This document shows, in pieces, positions 49,565-60,525 of a stretch of 64,000 nt of DNA. Position 1 is the stretch's first letter; each line of letters starts with the position of its first letter. This stretch comes from Calonectria ilicicola. Lineage: Eukaryota > Ascomycota > Sordariomycetes > Hypocreales > Nectriaceae. The DNA is taken from assembly GCA_020809705.1 (NCBI GenBank), contig CP085826.1, forward strand, positions 4,898,001 through 4,962,000. The letters are read 5' to 3'. The position numbers and the translations under genes were made by a program. Under the pieces are notes generated by a model. It worked only from the letters and a program-made list of their open reading frames with translations, made no database searches and was not told the DNA's origin.

Positions 49565-51053
49565 ATGGCTGCCCCCGCGCCTGCTGGCCAACCCCAGCTC
49601 CTCTTCGTCGATGGATCCTTTGAGGACCTAGCTGCCGAAATGGCCGACTATCTCAAGGCCGAGGATGCCAAGCAACTGCTGGGCCAGGACAAGAAGCCTT
49701 CGACGGAGGATATCCTCGTCAAGTTGGTCGCCGCATCCAACGCGCTCAACACCGTCCCCGAAAAGGAGTACACTGCTGCCTCGAACCTTATGATTCACTT
49801 GGTCCTGCAGTCATCCGACCCCAAGAAGCACCTCCCCACACTATGCAGCACTTTTGCCAAACCCCTGGTCAACTCTCCTGTCCATGGCATCGGCCTGTCA
49901 CTCAACGCTCTGACGACTGTCTTCAACCTGCTTCAGCCTACCGACCCAATTCGCGCCCGTGTTTTTATGGAGATTCTCAAATTTCTCCGGGCACATGGCA
50001 TGTACGAGAACCTGCGACACTACCTCGATAAGCTGCCCGAATGGCTCCAGTCCTGGGCTACTGCTAGCGACTACCAGCGCAAGATTTATGAGGAGGTTGC
50101 CGAGGTTGCCCTGGAGGCCGGTGAAGAATCGTGAGTTGGACCCCTCCCCATGCTGCACAGTCTTTGAATGTTGGCTTTGCTGGATTCTTTTAATATGTGG
50201 GGCTACCTGAGAATTATTCTCGATGGCATTTTGCGATGAAGCAAATCCTCCCAGCGAATACTACTTTAATCATACGGACGAGTGAGGTTTCTAACATGGT
50301 TGCAGACAAGGCTATGAGTACATTCTGAAGGCTCTACGAACATTTGATAGCGATAAGGATGATGTCTCTTCTGAGGAGGCGCAACGACTATCCCTTCGTG
50401 CTGTGAAGATGGCCCTCCTCTCCAACAACTACTTCCTGTTCCAAGATCTGCGGGGCATTCCTAGCGTACAGGCCCTCAGCGACACTCAGCCTGTGTACTC
50501 GCAACTACTTGACATCTTTGCGGAGCAGGACCTTGAGGACTACAATGACTTCAACGAGGAGCATGAAGGCTGGGTTGAGAAGGAGAACCTGGACCACGAC
50601 AAGTTGCACCGCAAGATGCGACTTCTCACCTTTGCCAGCCTGGCGGCCGCCACCCCTAGCCGTGAGATTGACTACGCCAAGATCACCAAGGCTCTTCAGA
50701 TCCCACAAGAGGATATTGAGATGTGGGCCATTGATGTCATCCGGGCTGGCCTGGTTGAGGGCAAGCTGTCTCAGCAACGTCGCATGTTCCTCGTCCACAA
50801 GGTGACGTACCGCGTTTTTGGACAGAAGCAGTATCAGGAGCTCGCCACCCGTGTGGATCACTGGCGATCAACCCTCCAGAACGTGTTGAGTGTGTTGCGC
50901 CAGGAGCAAGTCAATGCCAAGGCGCAAAGGGAGCGTGAGCAGCAGGAGCTTGAGCGAAAGGTGGCCAACGCCGGATCGGGTGGTGGCCAAGGCGGTCGCC
51001 GTCAACAGCAGCAGCAGCCGCAGCAGCGTGAACGATCCGAGAATGATGACTAA
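49565..51053 (+). CDS. eif3m: Eukaryotic translation initiation factor 3 subunit M (PCI domain)
   Basis: Non-core scaffold subunit of eIF3, in the PCI/MPN family shared with the proteasome lid and COP9 signalosome. Exons are 49565-50130 and 50306-51053, giving 437 residues. The 175-bp intron (GTGAGT...TTGCAG) splits a Ser codon and joins EAGEES to [13 protein letters not shown]. The N-terminal helical repeats include [19 protein letters not shown] and [20 protein letters not shown]. The PCI domain at about 220-390 contains [41 protein letters not shown] and [20 protein letters not shown], all diagnostic of eIF3m. The tail is Gln/Arg/Gly-rich. The ATG is the first in frame after a CGAC-repeat leader. 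Function is firm by family. Confidence 0.96.
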
Positions 51054-52183
51054 GAGTTATGAGATAAAAGAGAATGGCAAGCAAATGGAAGGGGGAGGAT
51101 TGGGGACCGGGAATCGGGAATCGGGGTATATTGATACCGCTCTGTGTTAATAACATGGTTGGGGCAAAGACATCTTGACGAAAAACGAGGGTTGCGAATG
51201 GCGTAGCCGGATTTGGCATCTATGGTCTTCTATTCCCCAACATTGAGGTGGGAGAGGGGTATTGTTTAAGGCACTCTTCTCGGTAAATAGAATTTAAACA
51301 GTAAGCGCAAACGCTTCCAGGGGACGAGAGAGGCGGCGTGTGTTTGATGGTGACGACTGACCTTGAGGTCGTATGAAGCCAGCGAGACCAAAAAAAATGA
51401 AGAAGATCATTTAGTAAATCGGACTCAATAATGTGTTCGCGATGCATGGCATGCATGTGTGGGTGTTTGCGTAGAGACACTTTGGGCACATGGTGATTGT
51501 TGTCCTCCCTGCATGATATGCAACATTCAAAAGGAGGGTGTTGGACACAATGCAGTTAGACAAGGGCAATTGAACGTAACATGAGTGAATGGAACAATAG
51601 GGAGATCCCCGCCCTCGTCTCCCATAGGGATTTCATCATGTATGCACAAAGGCTGTAGGGGAATAGGAATTTATGGCATTAGCGGGAAAATGCACTGCTG
51701 TATTTTTTGTACATGTATTTTTAAGCTTTGTACGTATCTGATTAACTTTCATTTCGATCCGCCCGTCTTATAATCTTCAAATCTCCATGCCCCATGGCGG
51801 GTGCCATGCCCGCAGATGATGATGGCGGCGTCCCGGCAAAGTACTTTTCAATGCAATTCACTTTAATCCCTGGGCAAATGTGAATGTGGCTCGATGTTGG
51901 CTCCAAGCCACGACGTTGCCTACGCCCTGGTGGCACCAGCCACTTCATTTCCACAGTACGTATTTCTCCAGATGGGTCCCGCACTGGGTCGATCCCGCCC
52001 CTCCTTCATCTTCGACCCGTCTTTAGCAATGCCGATAACGACGATGAATTGACAATCCCACTGTTTTGGCTGCTTGAACTTTGGTCCGTTGTCTAGACCC
52101 CCTCATTGTTAATTTTTCTTGTCATCAACCATAATTTCCTTGTTTTTTTTCGCCCGAGTCTCTCCCCTTTTCATCCTTGAGCC
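51054..52183. other. Intergenic region between eIF3m and GRF genes
   Basis: eIF3m 3' region followed by the GRF gene promoter. The 100 bp before 52184 is T-rich, then C/T-rich, like a leader. Open frames are short and unremarkable. Confidence 0.55.
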
Positions 52184-53463
52184 ATGACGAACAAGGGGCA
52201 CAAAAAGTTCCGTCGCCCACAGCAACCAGAACCGTTGGAGTCCAAAACGCCCAAGTCGATTAAGAAGCGACCACACAAGGGCTGCTTTCGCGATGGGAAA
52301 TGGTGGTGTATGTTTATCCTTTGCTATTCTACCCACTCTCATATTTTTATGGGGAGCTATTGTGTAAATTGTCTGCTAAGACCCTCTCAGGTAATTGCGA
52401 CCCTCGTCTGGTGATGAGGCCGCGTGAGGTTACTAACGAAACCCCCAACAAAGGCAGACACTTCTACAAGTGCTATGTTTGTAAACTGTTCCTGTGGGTT
52501 GATGAGGTCAAGGCCCGTGAGACAGGGCTCGTGGCAACCACTCCCGCCAAGGATGATGCCAAAGACGATGAGACGCATGCTGCTGAACCCCAGCAACCAA
52601 AAACGCCGTCTTTTACACAGAAGGCTCTGGAGGAATACGGCTATCAGCTCACACCGGGCCGCAGGCGGCGCCAGAGCGACCCGGAGACTTCTTTCACCAG
52701 TGACTCGGACGGAGCGTCGGATCCGGGCTTGGGCAGCAACGGCGCCGGCGCCGGATCCAAGGCGCCGATGAGCACCCCTCCAACTCCGACTCCGGCTCGC
52801 ACTCAACCGGCACCCGCTCCAGCTCCAGCTGCCACCGGCTTGGAGAGATCCAGTCCCTCTTCCTCGAAGAGAAAACGTGATGTGTTCGAAGAAGATGAAT
52901 TCAGCGATGTCGGATCTGAACAGGAAAGGGAAATGATAAAGAGTGTCGAAAAGGCTGAAGCTCAGAAGCGATACACCACGCCCTCCAACATCCGTCCCGC
53001 AGATATCATCAGCGGACTGCCCACCCCATCTGTTGCTCGCACCCTCTTCCCCCCCAGCAAACGACAGAAGCACGTATCGTTTGAAGAATCAAGCCCCTCG
53101 TCAACTTCCGCTGCTCCCCCAAGCACTCCAGCACTCACCTTCAGCGGCCCCCAACTCAGCCCACCAAGCACCCCCGAGGATGAAAGCTACAACGTGACGG
53201 AGGAGGTTATGCAGCTCCTTCGCAGCGAAAGCATCAACCCCAACGTGCTGCGCAAGGTCCAGGCCACTCTGACGCTCGCCGCCCGCCGGACAAAGGGCTT
53301 CATCTTGGGACGTGAGACTGCCAAGTCCGCCATCAAGGCCCGTAACGAGGAAATCGCTGCCTTGAAGCAGCGTATCGCCGTCCACGAAGACCGCGAAAAG
53401 GCCCACCGGAAACAAGTGACTAACATGAAGGCCGGCCTAATGAAGTTGTATGAAGAGAACTGA
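52184..53463 (+). CDS. GRF-type zinc-finger protein
   Basis: Small nuclear-type protein with a single GRF zinc finger, a fold that binds single-stranded nucleic acid in APE2, topoisomerase III and NEIL3. Exons are 52184-52307 and 52391-53463, giving 398 residues. The intron splits the first Cys codon of the finger. Ligands are C42-x-C44 and C69-x2-C72, within WWCNCDPRL and GRHFYKCYVCKLFLW, so the motif reads GRH rather than GRF. A basic N terminus (HKKFRRPQ, KSIKKRPHK) precedes it. The middle is Pro/Ser/Thr-rich with KRKRD and KRQKHV basic patches. The last ~90 residues form a coiled coil (ARNEEIAALKQRIAVHEDR). No catalytic domain is present, so an adaptor or DNA-repair accessory role is inference. 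Confidence 0.85.
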
Positions 53464-54079
53464 AACGAAGGCAAATAGAAGTGCAAAAAAAAGCACAAGG
53501 AGTATATGATATGGGGGCCAAATGAGAATATGACAACACTGAGAAAGCGTACATTGGATTGAATAATGATGGATGATAACGATTGGGCTATGTAAGTTCG
53601 TTGGGAAAATACCATGGGCGTTGGAAAGTTGGGAATCTACAGAATCACTTTTTTGCAAGATTTTCTTCTTCGGAAACACCATAGAATAGTTAGTTTTGGT
53701 ATATATCGATTACGGGGCTCTGAATGGAGGAACCACTCTCTACATAAATACTTGTTGCCATCGTTGAAGGTGGTGCGAGCCTCTCAATATTGACAGCAAG
53801 TTTCACTCTGGACATTGGAGCCTGCGTCTGTTTTAATATCTGTTTCTTTCTTTTTTTTCCCCAACTATAAAGTCGACAAATACATAAGGCTAGAGTTTTC
53901 GTTTTGAGCCGAAACTCCATTGCTTCTCCCGCTTTCTCTCCCTCCTCACCTGGTCCTCCTCTCGGATATATCGCACATCTTGACACAAAGGAGACGCTGA
54001 TCCGCGCATAATCATACCATGTCCCAACATCAATCTATAAACCTCCACTGCTGCTTAATCACCCACCCCCCTTTCTTGT
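53464..54079. other. Convergent intergenic region, GRF gene and SDH1
   Basis: 616 bp of 3' sequence for two convergent genes. It has a T-rich block at 53845-53860 and no supported gene. Confidence 0.6.
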
Positions 54080-56414
54080 TTAGTATACACGCTTGAAGGG
54101 TGGCACAGGCTTGCATTCGTTCTCGTCAAGGGTGGTGGAGATGACCTTTCGGTACTTCAGATCGACGGGTCCGTGGGGCTCCTTCTGGAAAGAAAGGGTG
54201 TGCTTCATCCAGTTCTCGTCGTCTCGGTCGGGGAAATCCTCGCGGGCGTGAGCACCACGGGACTCCTTGCGGTTGGCGGCGGAGGTAGCGGTTTGGATAC
54301 TATTTAATCACGTTAGATATATGATGTCAACTTTGGGAGCATTTTCAACTTACGCGCAGGTCAGGAGGTTTCGGAGCTCAAGGGTCTCAACAAGATCAGT
54401 GTTCCAGATCATGCTGCGGTCCTTCATGCCGACCTGGTGGTACATGGCATCGATCTCCTTCATCTTGCGGACACCCTCGTCCAAGCTCTCCTGGGTTCGG
54501 AACACGCTGACCTCAGTCTGCATGGCCTTCTGCATGGCCAGGCGGATCTCGGCGGTGCTCTTGGGGCCGTCAGCAGTTCGGACCTTGTCGAGGACCTCAA
54601 TGTGCTCAGCACCAGCATCAGCAGCGGTAGGCTTCAGCTTGTCGCCAGGGTTGAAGTTGTCACGGATGGTGTGCGAAACAGCACGGCCGAAGACAACAAG
54701 ATCCAGAAGGGAGTTGGCACCAAGGCGGTTAGCACCGTGAACAGACACGCAAGCAGCCTCACCGCAGGCGTACAGACCGGGAACAACCTGGTCGTTACCA
54801 GCCTCATCGACAGTGAGAACCTCACCAGTGTAGCGAGTGGGAATACCACCCATGTTGTAGTGAACGGTGGGCAGGACGGGGATGGGCTCCTTGCGGACAT
54901 CAACACCGGCGAAAATACCAGCGGTCTCAGAGATACCGGGCAGACGCTCAGCAAGAATCTCGGCGGGCAAGTGGCTCAGCTGGAGGTAGATATGGTCCTT
55001 CTCGGGACCAACACCACGACCCTCACGAATCTCCATGGTCATGGATCGGGAGACAACGTCTCGCGAGGCAAGATCCTTGGCAGTGGGGGCATATCGCTCC
55101 ATGAAACGCTCACCCTCGGAGTTGAGAAGGTAACCACCCTCACCACGAGCACCCTCAGTGATCAGGCAACCGGAACCGTAGATACCGGAGGGGTGGAACT
55201 GAACGAACTCAAGATCCTGGTTGGGAAGACCGGCACGGGCAACCATGGCCATACCATCACCGGTACAGGTGTGGGCAGATGTGCAGCTGAAGTAGGCTCG
55301 ACCGTATCCACCGGTGGCCAGAACAGTGTGGTTGGCAAGGAATCTGTGGAGGGTACCGTCCTCTTGGTTGTAGGCAAGAACACCACGGCACTCACCATCC
55401 TGCATGATCAGGTCGAGAGCGAAGTACTCGATGAAGTAGTTGGTCTTGTGTCGGAGAGACTGGCCGTAGAGAGTGTGAAGAAGAGCGTGGCCGGTTCGGT
55501 CAGCGGCAGCGCAGCATCGGTAAGCCTGGCCACCCTTGCCGAACTTTTGTGATTGACCACCGAAAGCTCGCTGGTAGCTGCAGTTTTTTGTTAGCCAAGC
55601 CGGGCCGGAAGAGGAATTGCAAAGGTCGAAACACTCACATCTTGCCATCCTCAGTTCGCGAGAAGGGGCAACCGTAGTTCTCCAGCTCGATAATGGAAGC
55701 GGGGGCCTCACGGGTCATGTAGTGGATAGCGTCCTGGTCACCAAGCCAGTCGGAGCCCTTGACGGTATCGTACATGTGCCATCGCCAATCGTCCTCGTGC
55801 ATGTTACCCAGAGCGGCGTTGATACCACCCTGAGCAGCGACAGTGTGACTTCGAGTCGGGAACAGCTTGGAAATGCAGGCTGTGTTGAAGCCGGCCTCAG
55901 CGAGGCCAAAGGCGGCACGAAGACCGGAGCCACCAGCGCCAACGACGAGAGCATCGTACTCATGGTCCTGAAGGAGAGGAGGTCAATTGACTATGTTCTG
56001 CTGGAGAATTGAAAGCGCAAGGGAGGATCGACATACAATGACGGCATACTTGGTGCTCACGAAAGGCGAGGCCTCCTTAGCACGCAGAGGGCCGTTGGCA
56101 ATTACGCGGGCTGCAGCACACAATTGTTAGCATTGGCGGCGATTGGCAGCGAGAGGGAGCATGTAGAGTGTCTTACCGGCAGGTCTGGTGGTAGAGAAAG
56201 CCCTGGAAGTGAGCCTGGGAGCCCGGGCGAACTGAGACTCGAGAGTCAGCGATGTGAAAGGCACACGTGGGAGTGAAGCTGGTGGTGATCGGGCCAGAGC
56301 GGCGACCGGGCCGGTCCCAGAAGTGTTCGCGACAGCAGTGCGTAGCTCCGGACATTAAATACATACCGAGGGGCTGGCGGCGAACCGCCTCAATGCCATG
56401 GAAGAAGCCATCAT
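54080..56414 (-). CDS. SDH1: Succinate dehydrogenase flavoprotein subunit (SDHA), mitochondrial
   Basis: Catalytic subunit of respiratory complex II: oxidises succinate to fumarate on the matrix side and passes electrons via covalent FAD. Exons are 56414-56367, 56231-56177, 56110-56037, 55967-55639, 55577-54354 and 54299-54080, giving 649 residues. The N terminus, [16 protein letters not shown] then [19 protein letters not shown], is Arg/Ser/Ala-rich with no acids: a presequence. The FAD dinucleotide fold [19 protein letters not shown] follows, then the flavinylated His in [11 protein letters not shown]. Substrate-site sequence ([22 protein letters not shown]) and [16 protein letters not shown] are present. 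The C terminus has ENWMKHTL and ends PFKRVY. Start is 56414 or 56411 (tandem Met). Two CCAAT boxes lie upstream. The first intron boundary is the only uncertain part. Confidence 0.96.
56232..56366 (-). other. SDH1 intron 1 (135 bp), presequence-like when translated
   Basis: Preferred boundaries are donor GTATGT at 56366, branch-like GCTGAC and acceptor CTCAG at 56232, both in phase 0. A rival model uses donor GTATTT (56362) and acceptor CACCAG (56279), which would add 17 residues to the presequence. Confidence 0.65.
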
Positions 56415-57424
56415 CAACTCAAGACTGTATCGCCAAGCTGCATCCGAGGGAGAGTCTCGAAGCGGGAGGTTGACGGGTTTGAGTTGGGAGTGTCTGGGGG
56501 GGAATTTGGAGAGGATGTTGCCCTGGCCAATGGCTGAATTTCTGACGTTTTTTGGGCGCATGCACAGCAAGGCTCTGGTCGGGACGGATGCTCTCGGCTC
56601 CTCGGTTGATCCGACCAATCATGTTGGGCTTATTAGCATCCCCGACATCTTTGACAGGATACTTTTGTGATCCACAGCCAGGAGTCTCAGAGTGTGTGCT
56701 GGACATTAAATCCCGGCCGAGGCGATTGATTCTCGCACTCGCAAGCATAGGGCATTTTGACGAATTGATTGTCCTGCAATTGCAAGTCAGTGGGTGGATG
56801 GGGGTTCTATCTATATCACAGACGATTGATCCAGCTTCCTTGTCCCGCGCAGCTATACATGTGACAGACAGAATCAACCGATCCACTCACCGACCGGAAC
56901 ATTCCTTGCTCGTCAATCCTCACCTCGGGAAAGGAAAATACATGAAGACTTCGCTGCTCCATCACGTGCCGGAAGCTCATTCATCCATCAGCCCCACTCC
57001 CCGCAATCGAAAAAGCCAATCCCAGCAAAGGTCAATCATCGCCAGCTCTCTTTTCCTACTGCCGTCCCTCTGTTCCGGCCGGTCCCACTGTCACTCACGG
57101 ACACCAAGCCGAGAAGCGAGGGCAATGTCCCCGTCATTTATTCGTCTCGTTTATTTCCTAGTCATGTACCGCACAAACTCGGGTATTCTTCAATTGGAAA
57201 GCTGTCTACTTTCCAAAACAAAATTGTGGCAGTCCCTATATTTCGCACCTTGAATAACATATGTTGATTGCAGGATAACCATAGTCCTGACTGATAAGAA
57301 GCGGGGCTTCCCCAAACCCTTTCCCGCCTAACATCTACTGTAATAGTGGGAATCTACCAAACCTGTATACTGCGCAACTAAAACAATTCTTCTCGAGCCA
57401 GGGATATCATTGCTCGTATTGCCT
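56415..57424. other. SDH1 promoter and PX-gene 3' region
   Basis: Tandem minus-strand spacing of 1.0 kb. The part nearest 56414 carries the CCAAT boxes; the part near 57240-57420 is the 3' UTR region of the PX gene. No gene supported. Confidence 0.6.
56527..56619. promoter_or_regulatory. Two CCAAT boxes upstream of SDH1
   Basis: CCAAT at 56527-56531 and 56615-56619, about 115 and 200 bp upstream of the SDH1 start. The HAP/CCAAT-binding complex is known to control fungal respiratory genes including succinate dehydrogenase; occupancy here is inferred. Confidence 0.5.
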
Positions 57425-60400
57425 CTAATTCGCTAGCACCTGCCGCAACATGACCAAGAAGTTCTCCTTCAGCTTATGCACCTCGCTCACAGGGGGTTTC
57501 TCGGGCTCGCCCGCACTTCTCCGTAGCCGGTCCTGTCTCTTAGCACGGCGTCTCCTTTCCGCTTCGATCGGGTCCATCTCATCCTCTTCCTCCGCTTCTC
57601 GCTCAGACTCGGACCCGTCATCGAAAGCCATGTCTTGTAGGTCATCATCGTCAAGACCAAAGTCAGTCGACTTGAAGCTGTTCATACCCATTGGCATCAT
57701 GTCGCTACCAGCATGGCCCTCTGCTGCCATTTTTTGCCGCGTTTTGTCGTTATGCCACTTCTTTCGCGCCTCTTGCCATGCAATGAGCGAGTTGATCTCC
57801 TGGATTGCCTTTTCTTTGTTGATCGCTCTTGTGCTAACACCTCCTTCGAACAGTGCGTTGACATTAAGCGTTCCGTTCTTTGGTCCCTTCCGTAAAAATT
57901 CTAGAATGCCTTCGATCCATTCCATGAGTTGAGTGAAGAGCCCGTTGTCATGCGTATGCACCTCATGCACAAACTTGTAAAAATTGTGCTCATGTCTTTG
58001 ACACAAATCAATGAATGCCTGAACAGTCTGGTTGGGATCTGCAGAAGCATCCTGTTCCCTACATTTATCGACGACCTGAATCATGTCATCAATGAATACA
58101 GCAAAGTCAGTAACGCTGTTGTAAACATTTGCTGACTTGTATACTCGTACAAGTGGCTCGTAGAAGATGGTGAACAGGTCTCGGAACAGCTGCAGCGTCA
58201 CTGGCTCCTCAATCAATTCCAGCATCATTTGCTTGTCCCGTTGGCGAGTGCACAACTTCAGGAACTGTTTCAGATATGAGAACAATTGTGCTCCCTGGCG
58301 TAGCTCCTCATCCACGTTCTCAACGGCGTTGTTGAACGCAACATAGGCATTAAACAGCCTTTGTATTTGCTCTCCCGTGAGCTCAGGCTCAATCAGTTCA
58401 GATCGGAGAACAACCACGATTAGGTCTATATTCTCAGCTTCAGCTTCCTCTCGGAGTGCAATCTTGATATGCTCCTCAGATTGTGTGTATTTCTGCAGCT
58501 TGTCTGTAAAGACTGGGTCCGCAATCTTCGCGCTTAATGTATCGATTGATTTCTGAAAGCTCTTTATGCCATCATTGAGAGTAAGGGAAAAGATTCGTTG
58601 CATGAGAGAACGTGTCCCGAAAGGCTGCGCCAAGAAAATGTCGAGAACACCCGACATTACGGCGGCGGGATTTGCGATTCGGATTACATTCTTTATTACC
58701 GAATAGGGGATCAGGGAGTGTATGCGCCGTGCCTGGGCAAAGAGCTCGGGGGAATTGTCCTCGGCGAGGAACAGGTGATATATAACAGCTGCAATTTCAA
58801 TCCGAAGCCACTCGGCAAATTTTCGATACTGAATGCTGAGATCTTGGATTGTCTCCTTTTCCTTGATCTCCTTAAACAGCATAGTAAGGCCATTACGTTC
58901 CACGATGTCGCTTCGGAATCTTTGCCAGTGTTAGTCGTCTTTACATCTCCAGACTAAGATGTATACTCACTGTTCCATATATTCGTCCAGCTCCGCAGCC
59001 CGCTTTCTCGCGATTTCGTAAAATTGCTTTTGCTCCTCCATGCGCTTTTCGTCGAGCAATTTTCTTCGGATAATATCTTCAACGTCGTCATCGGTAGGAG
59101 TCATTGGATCGCCACTCAGGAACTCTTGCATGGCCTTTGTATTGGCCACTTGTGGATTCTGTAAGAGAGACCGTAGGAATGCCCTGAGGGAGATGCGCTG
59201 GTTCTCGCGCCATAGTACAACGGGCTGGATGGAAAAGTTAGCGCTTCCCGACAATACAACATCTTGAAAACTTACCTCTCCTTTGCTTGATGAAGGGGTG
59301 GCTGGGCTTGGGCTCAATCTGTCGAAATCGGCAGAGGCTCTTGGTGACGGGAACTTGGGTGAAGGAAGACCCCTGGATAGTATCGAAGCAGAAGAAGCAG
59401 CTCTTCGGTGACCTTGGATTATTAGCAGAGAGGTTAGCAAGGTGAGGTTCGGGAAGGTACCTGAAGGATTTAACATGGATCCTGACCCGTCATTAGCACG
59501 CCCGGTGAATCGAGTTGATACGGATGATATCGACGACGCATCCGAGTCATTCCCATTACTTAAAGAGCCGAGGAGAGTCGTTGTGGTGTTGGATTTGTTT
59601 TTCCTGGGCACATCTGGCAAAACTCGTCCTGGGAGCTCAGTACGTAATCTCTTGTGGAGCTTGGCGAAGTCGCTGTATCGGCGGCCGACAAAGTATTCCA
59701 ATTCCCCTCTCTTCTTAATACGCAAAAGAAACTCTGCATGCTTATGGTAGCGGACGGTGTGCTTGACTGTCGTGATGCGGACACCGGCAACATTGACATC
59801 CCACCCATTTATATAGTTACCCTCCGGCAGGGTGTGTATTACTCCGGTGTCGATCGCATTGCTGTCGACGATTTCGATTTCGGAAAACCTGATGCGCTCT
59901 TCGAAGCCGGATGATGTTCCAATTCCAGACACCATCATGAGCTCAACGAGCTTCTTGGCCTTGATGGCTAGTTTGCGGCGCTTTGTCTCCTCGAGGCGGT
60001 CCTCCGAAGAGGAAATCTGCTTTCCGGCGAAGGATTCGAGGAACTACATGGTGGTCCCGTCAGCATGGTAGTACAAACGGCTGCCAAGACATTCCCCCAC
60101 TTACCACCTGGAGCTTGTCCTGCCAAAACTCCTTCTCCCTCGCCTTGTCTAAGAAGGGGAAATCGCGGACATGATGGACGAAAATATATCGCAGAAGGGG
60201 CAATTCTGATTCCTCGGGCGAAACCTCACCATGGTCTGATCGGAATGGGGCGCCGAATCGCTGTAGGGCGGTGGTGGAGTTGAGCTCGCTGATCTCCCAC
60301 TGGACCTGCTCCGAGATGAGCTCTCTCTTCAAATCTGCAATCGCATACCATCATCAGCTTCCATCGGCGGCGGTCCAGAGGAGAACGACGTCACTTACAA

Positions 60401-60525
60401 TGCTCCTGCTTGCCTGTCAAGGCCTGTCCTGGCGGCGGCGCAGCATCCCCCTTGGCGGCGCGGATGGGTAGCTCGACAGCACCCGCACCAGCATCCGCGG
60501 GCTTTTCTCCCAGCTCTGCGGCCAT
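57425..60525 (-). CDS. PX domain protein with PXB and DUF3818 regions (yeast YPR097W-like)
   Basis: Predicted peripheral membrane protein binding phosphoinositides, in the family of yeast YPR097W (Lec1), which has been linked to lipid distribution. Exons are 60525-60399, 60334-60105, 60043-59461, 59412-59276, 59224-58971 and 58919-57425, giving 941 residues. The PX-associated (PXB) region at about 43-155 contains LISEQVQWEISELNSTTALQ and YIFVHHVRDFPFLDKARE. The PX core (~185-260) has YFVGRRYSDFAKLHKRL, with the RRYSDF phosphoinositide-binding motif, and LPGRVLPDVP. The large helical C-terminal DUF3818 part includes LIPYSVIKNVIRIANPAAVM and FLAQPFGTRSLMQRIFS; the tail is acidic then basic. Introns 3 (48 bp) and 4 (51 bp) are stop-free and in frame. 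All junctions are phase-consistent. Confidence 0.9.
59225..59275 (-). other. Stop-free 51-bp intron 4 of the PX gene
   Basis: Donor GTAAGT, branch-like GCTAAC, acceptor CCAG, phase 0. Retention adds 17 residues between SSKGE and PVVLWREN without a stop. Confidence 0.85.
59413..59460 (-). other. Stop-free 48-bp intron 3 of the PX gene
   Basis: Donor GTACCT, branch-like GCTAAC, acceptor CCAAG. Retention adds 16 hydrophobic-leaning residues between NPSG and HRRAAS with no frame change. Confidence 0.8.

Noticed and set aside
54437..55552. 371-codon open frame antisense to SDH1
   Set aside because: It is the complement of a highly biased, strongly expressed coding exon. The Gly/Thr/Val-rich product matches a codon-bias shadow.
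56279..56362. Alternative SDH1 intron (GTATTT...CACCAG, 84 bp)
   Set aside because: Weaker donor and no branch-like CTRAC; the 135-bp model has GTATGT, GCTGAC and CTCAG and is in phase. Kept only as a possible isoform.
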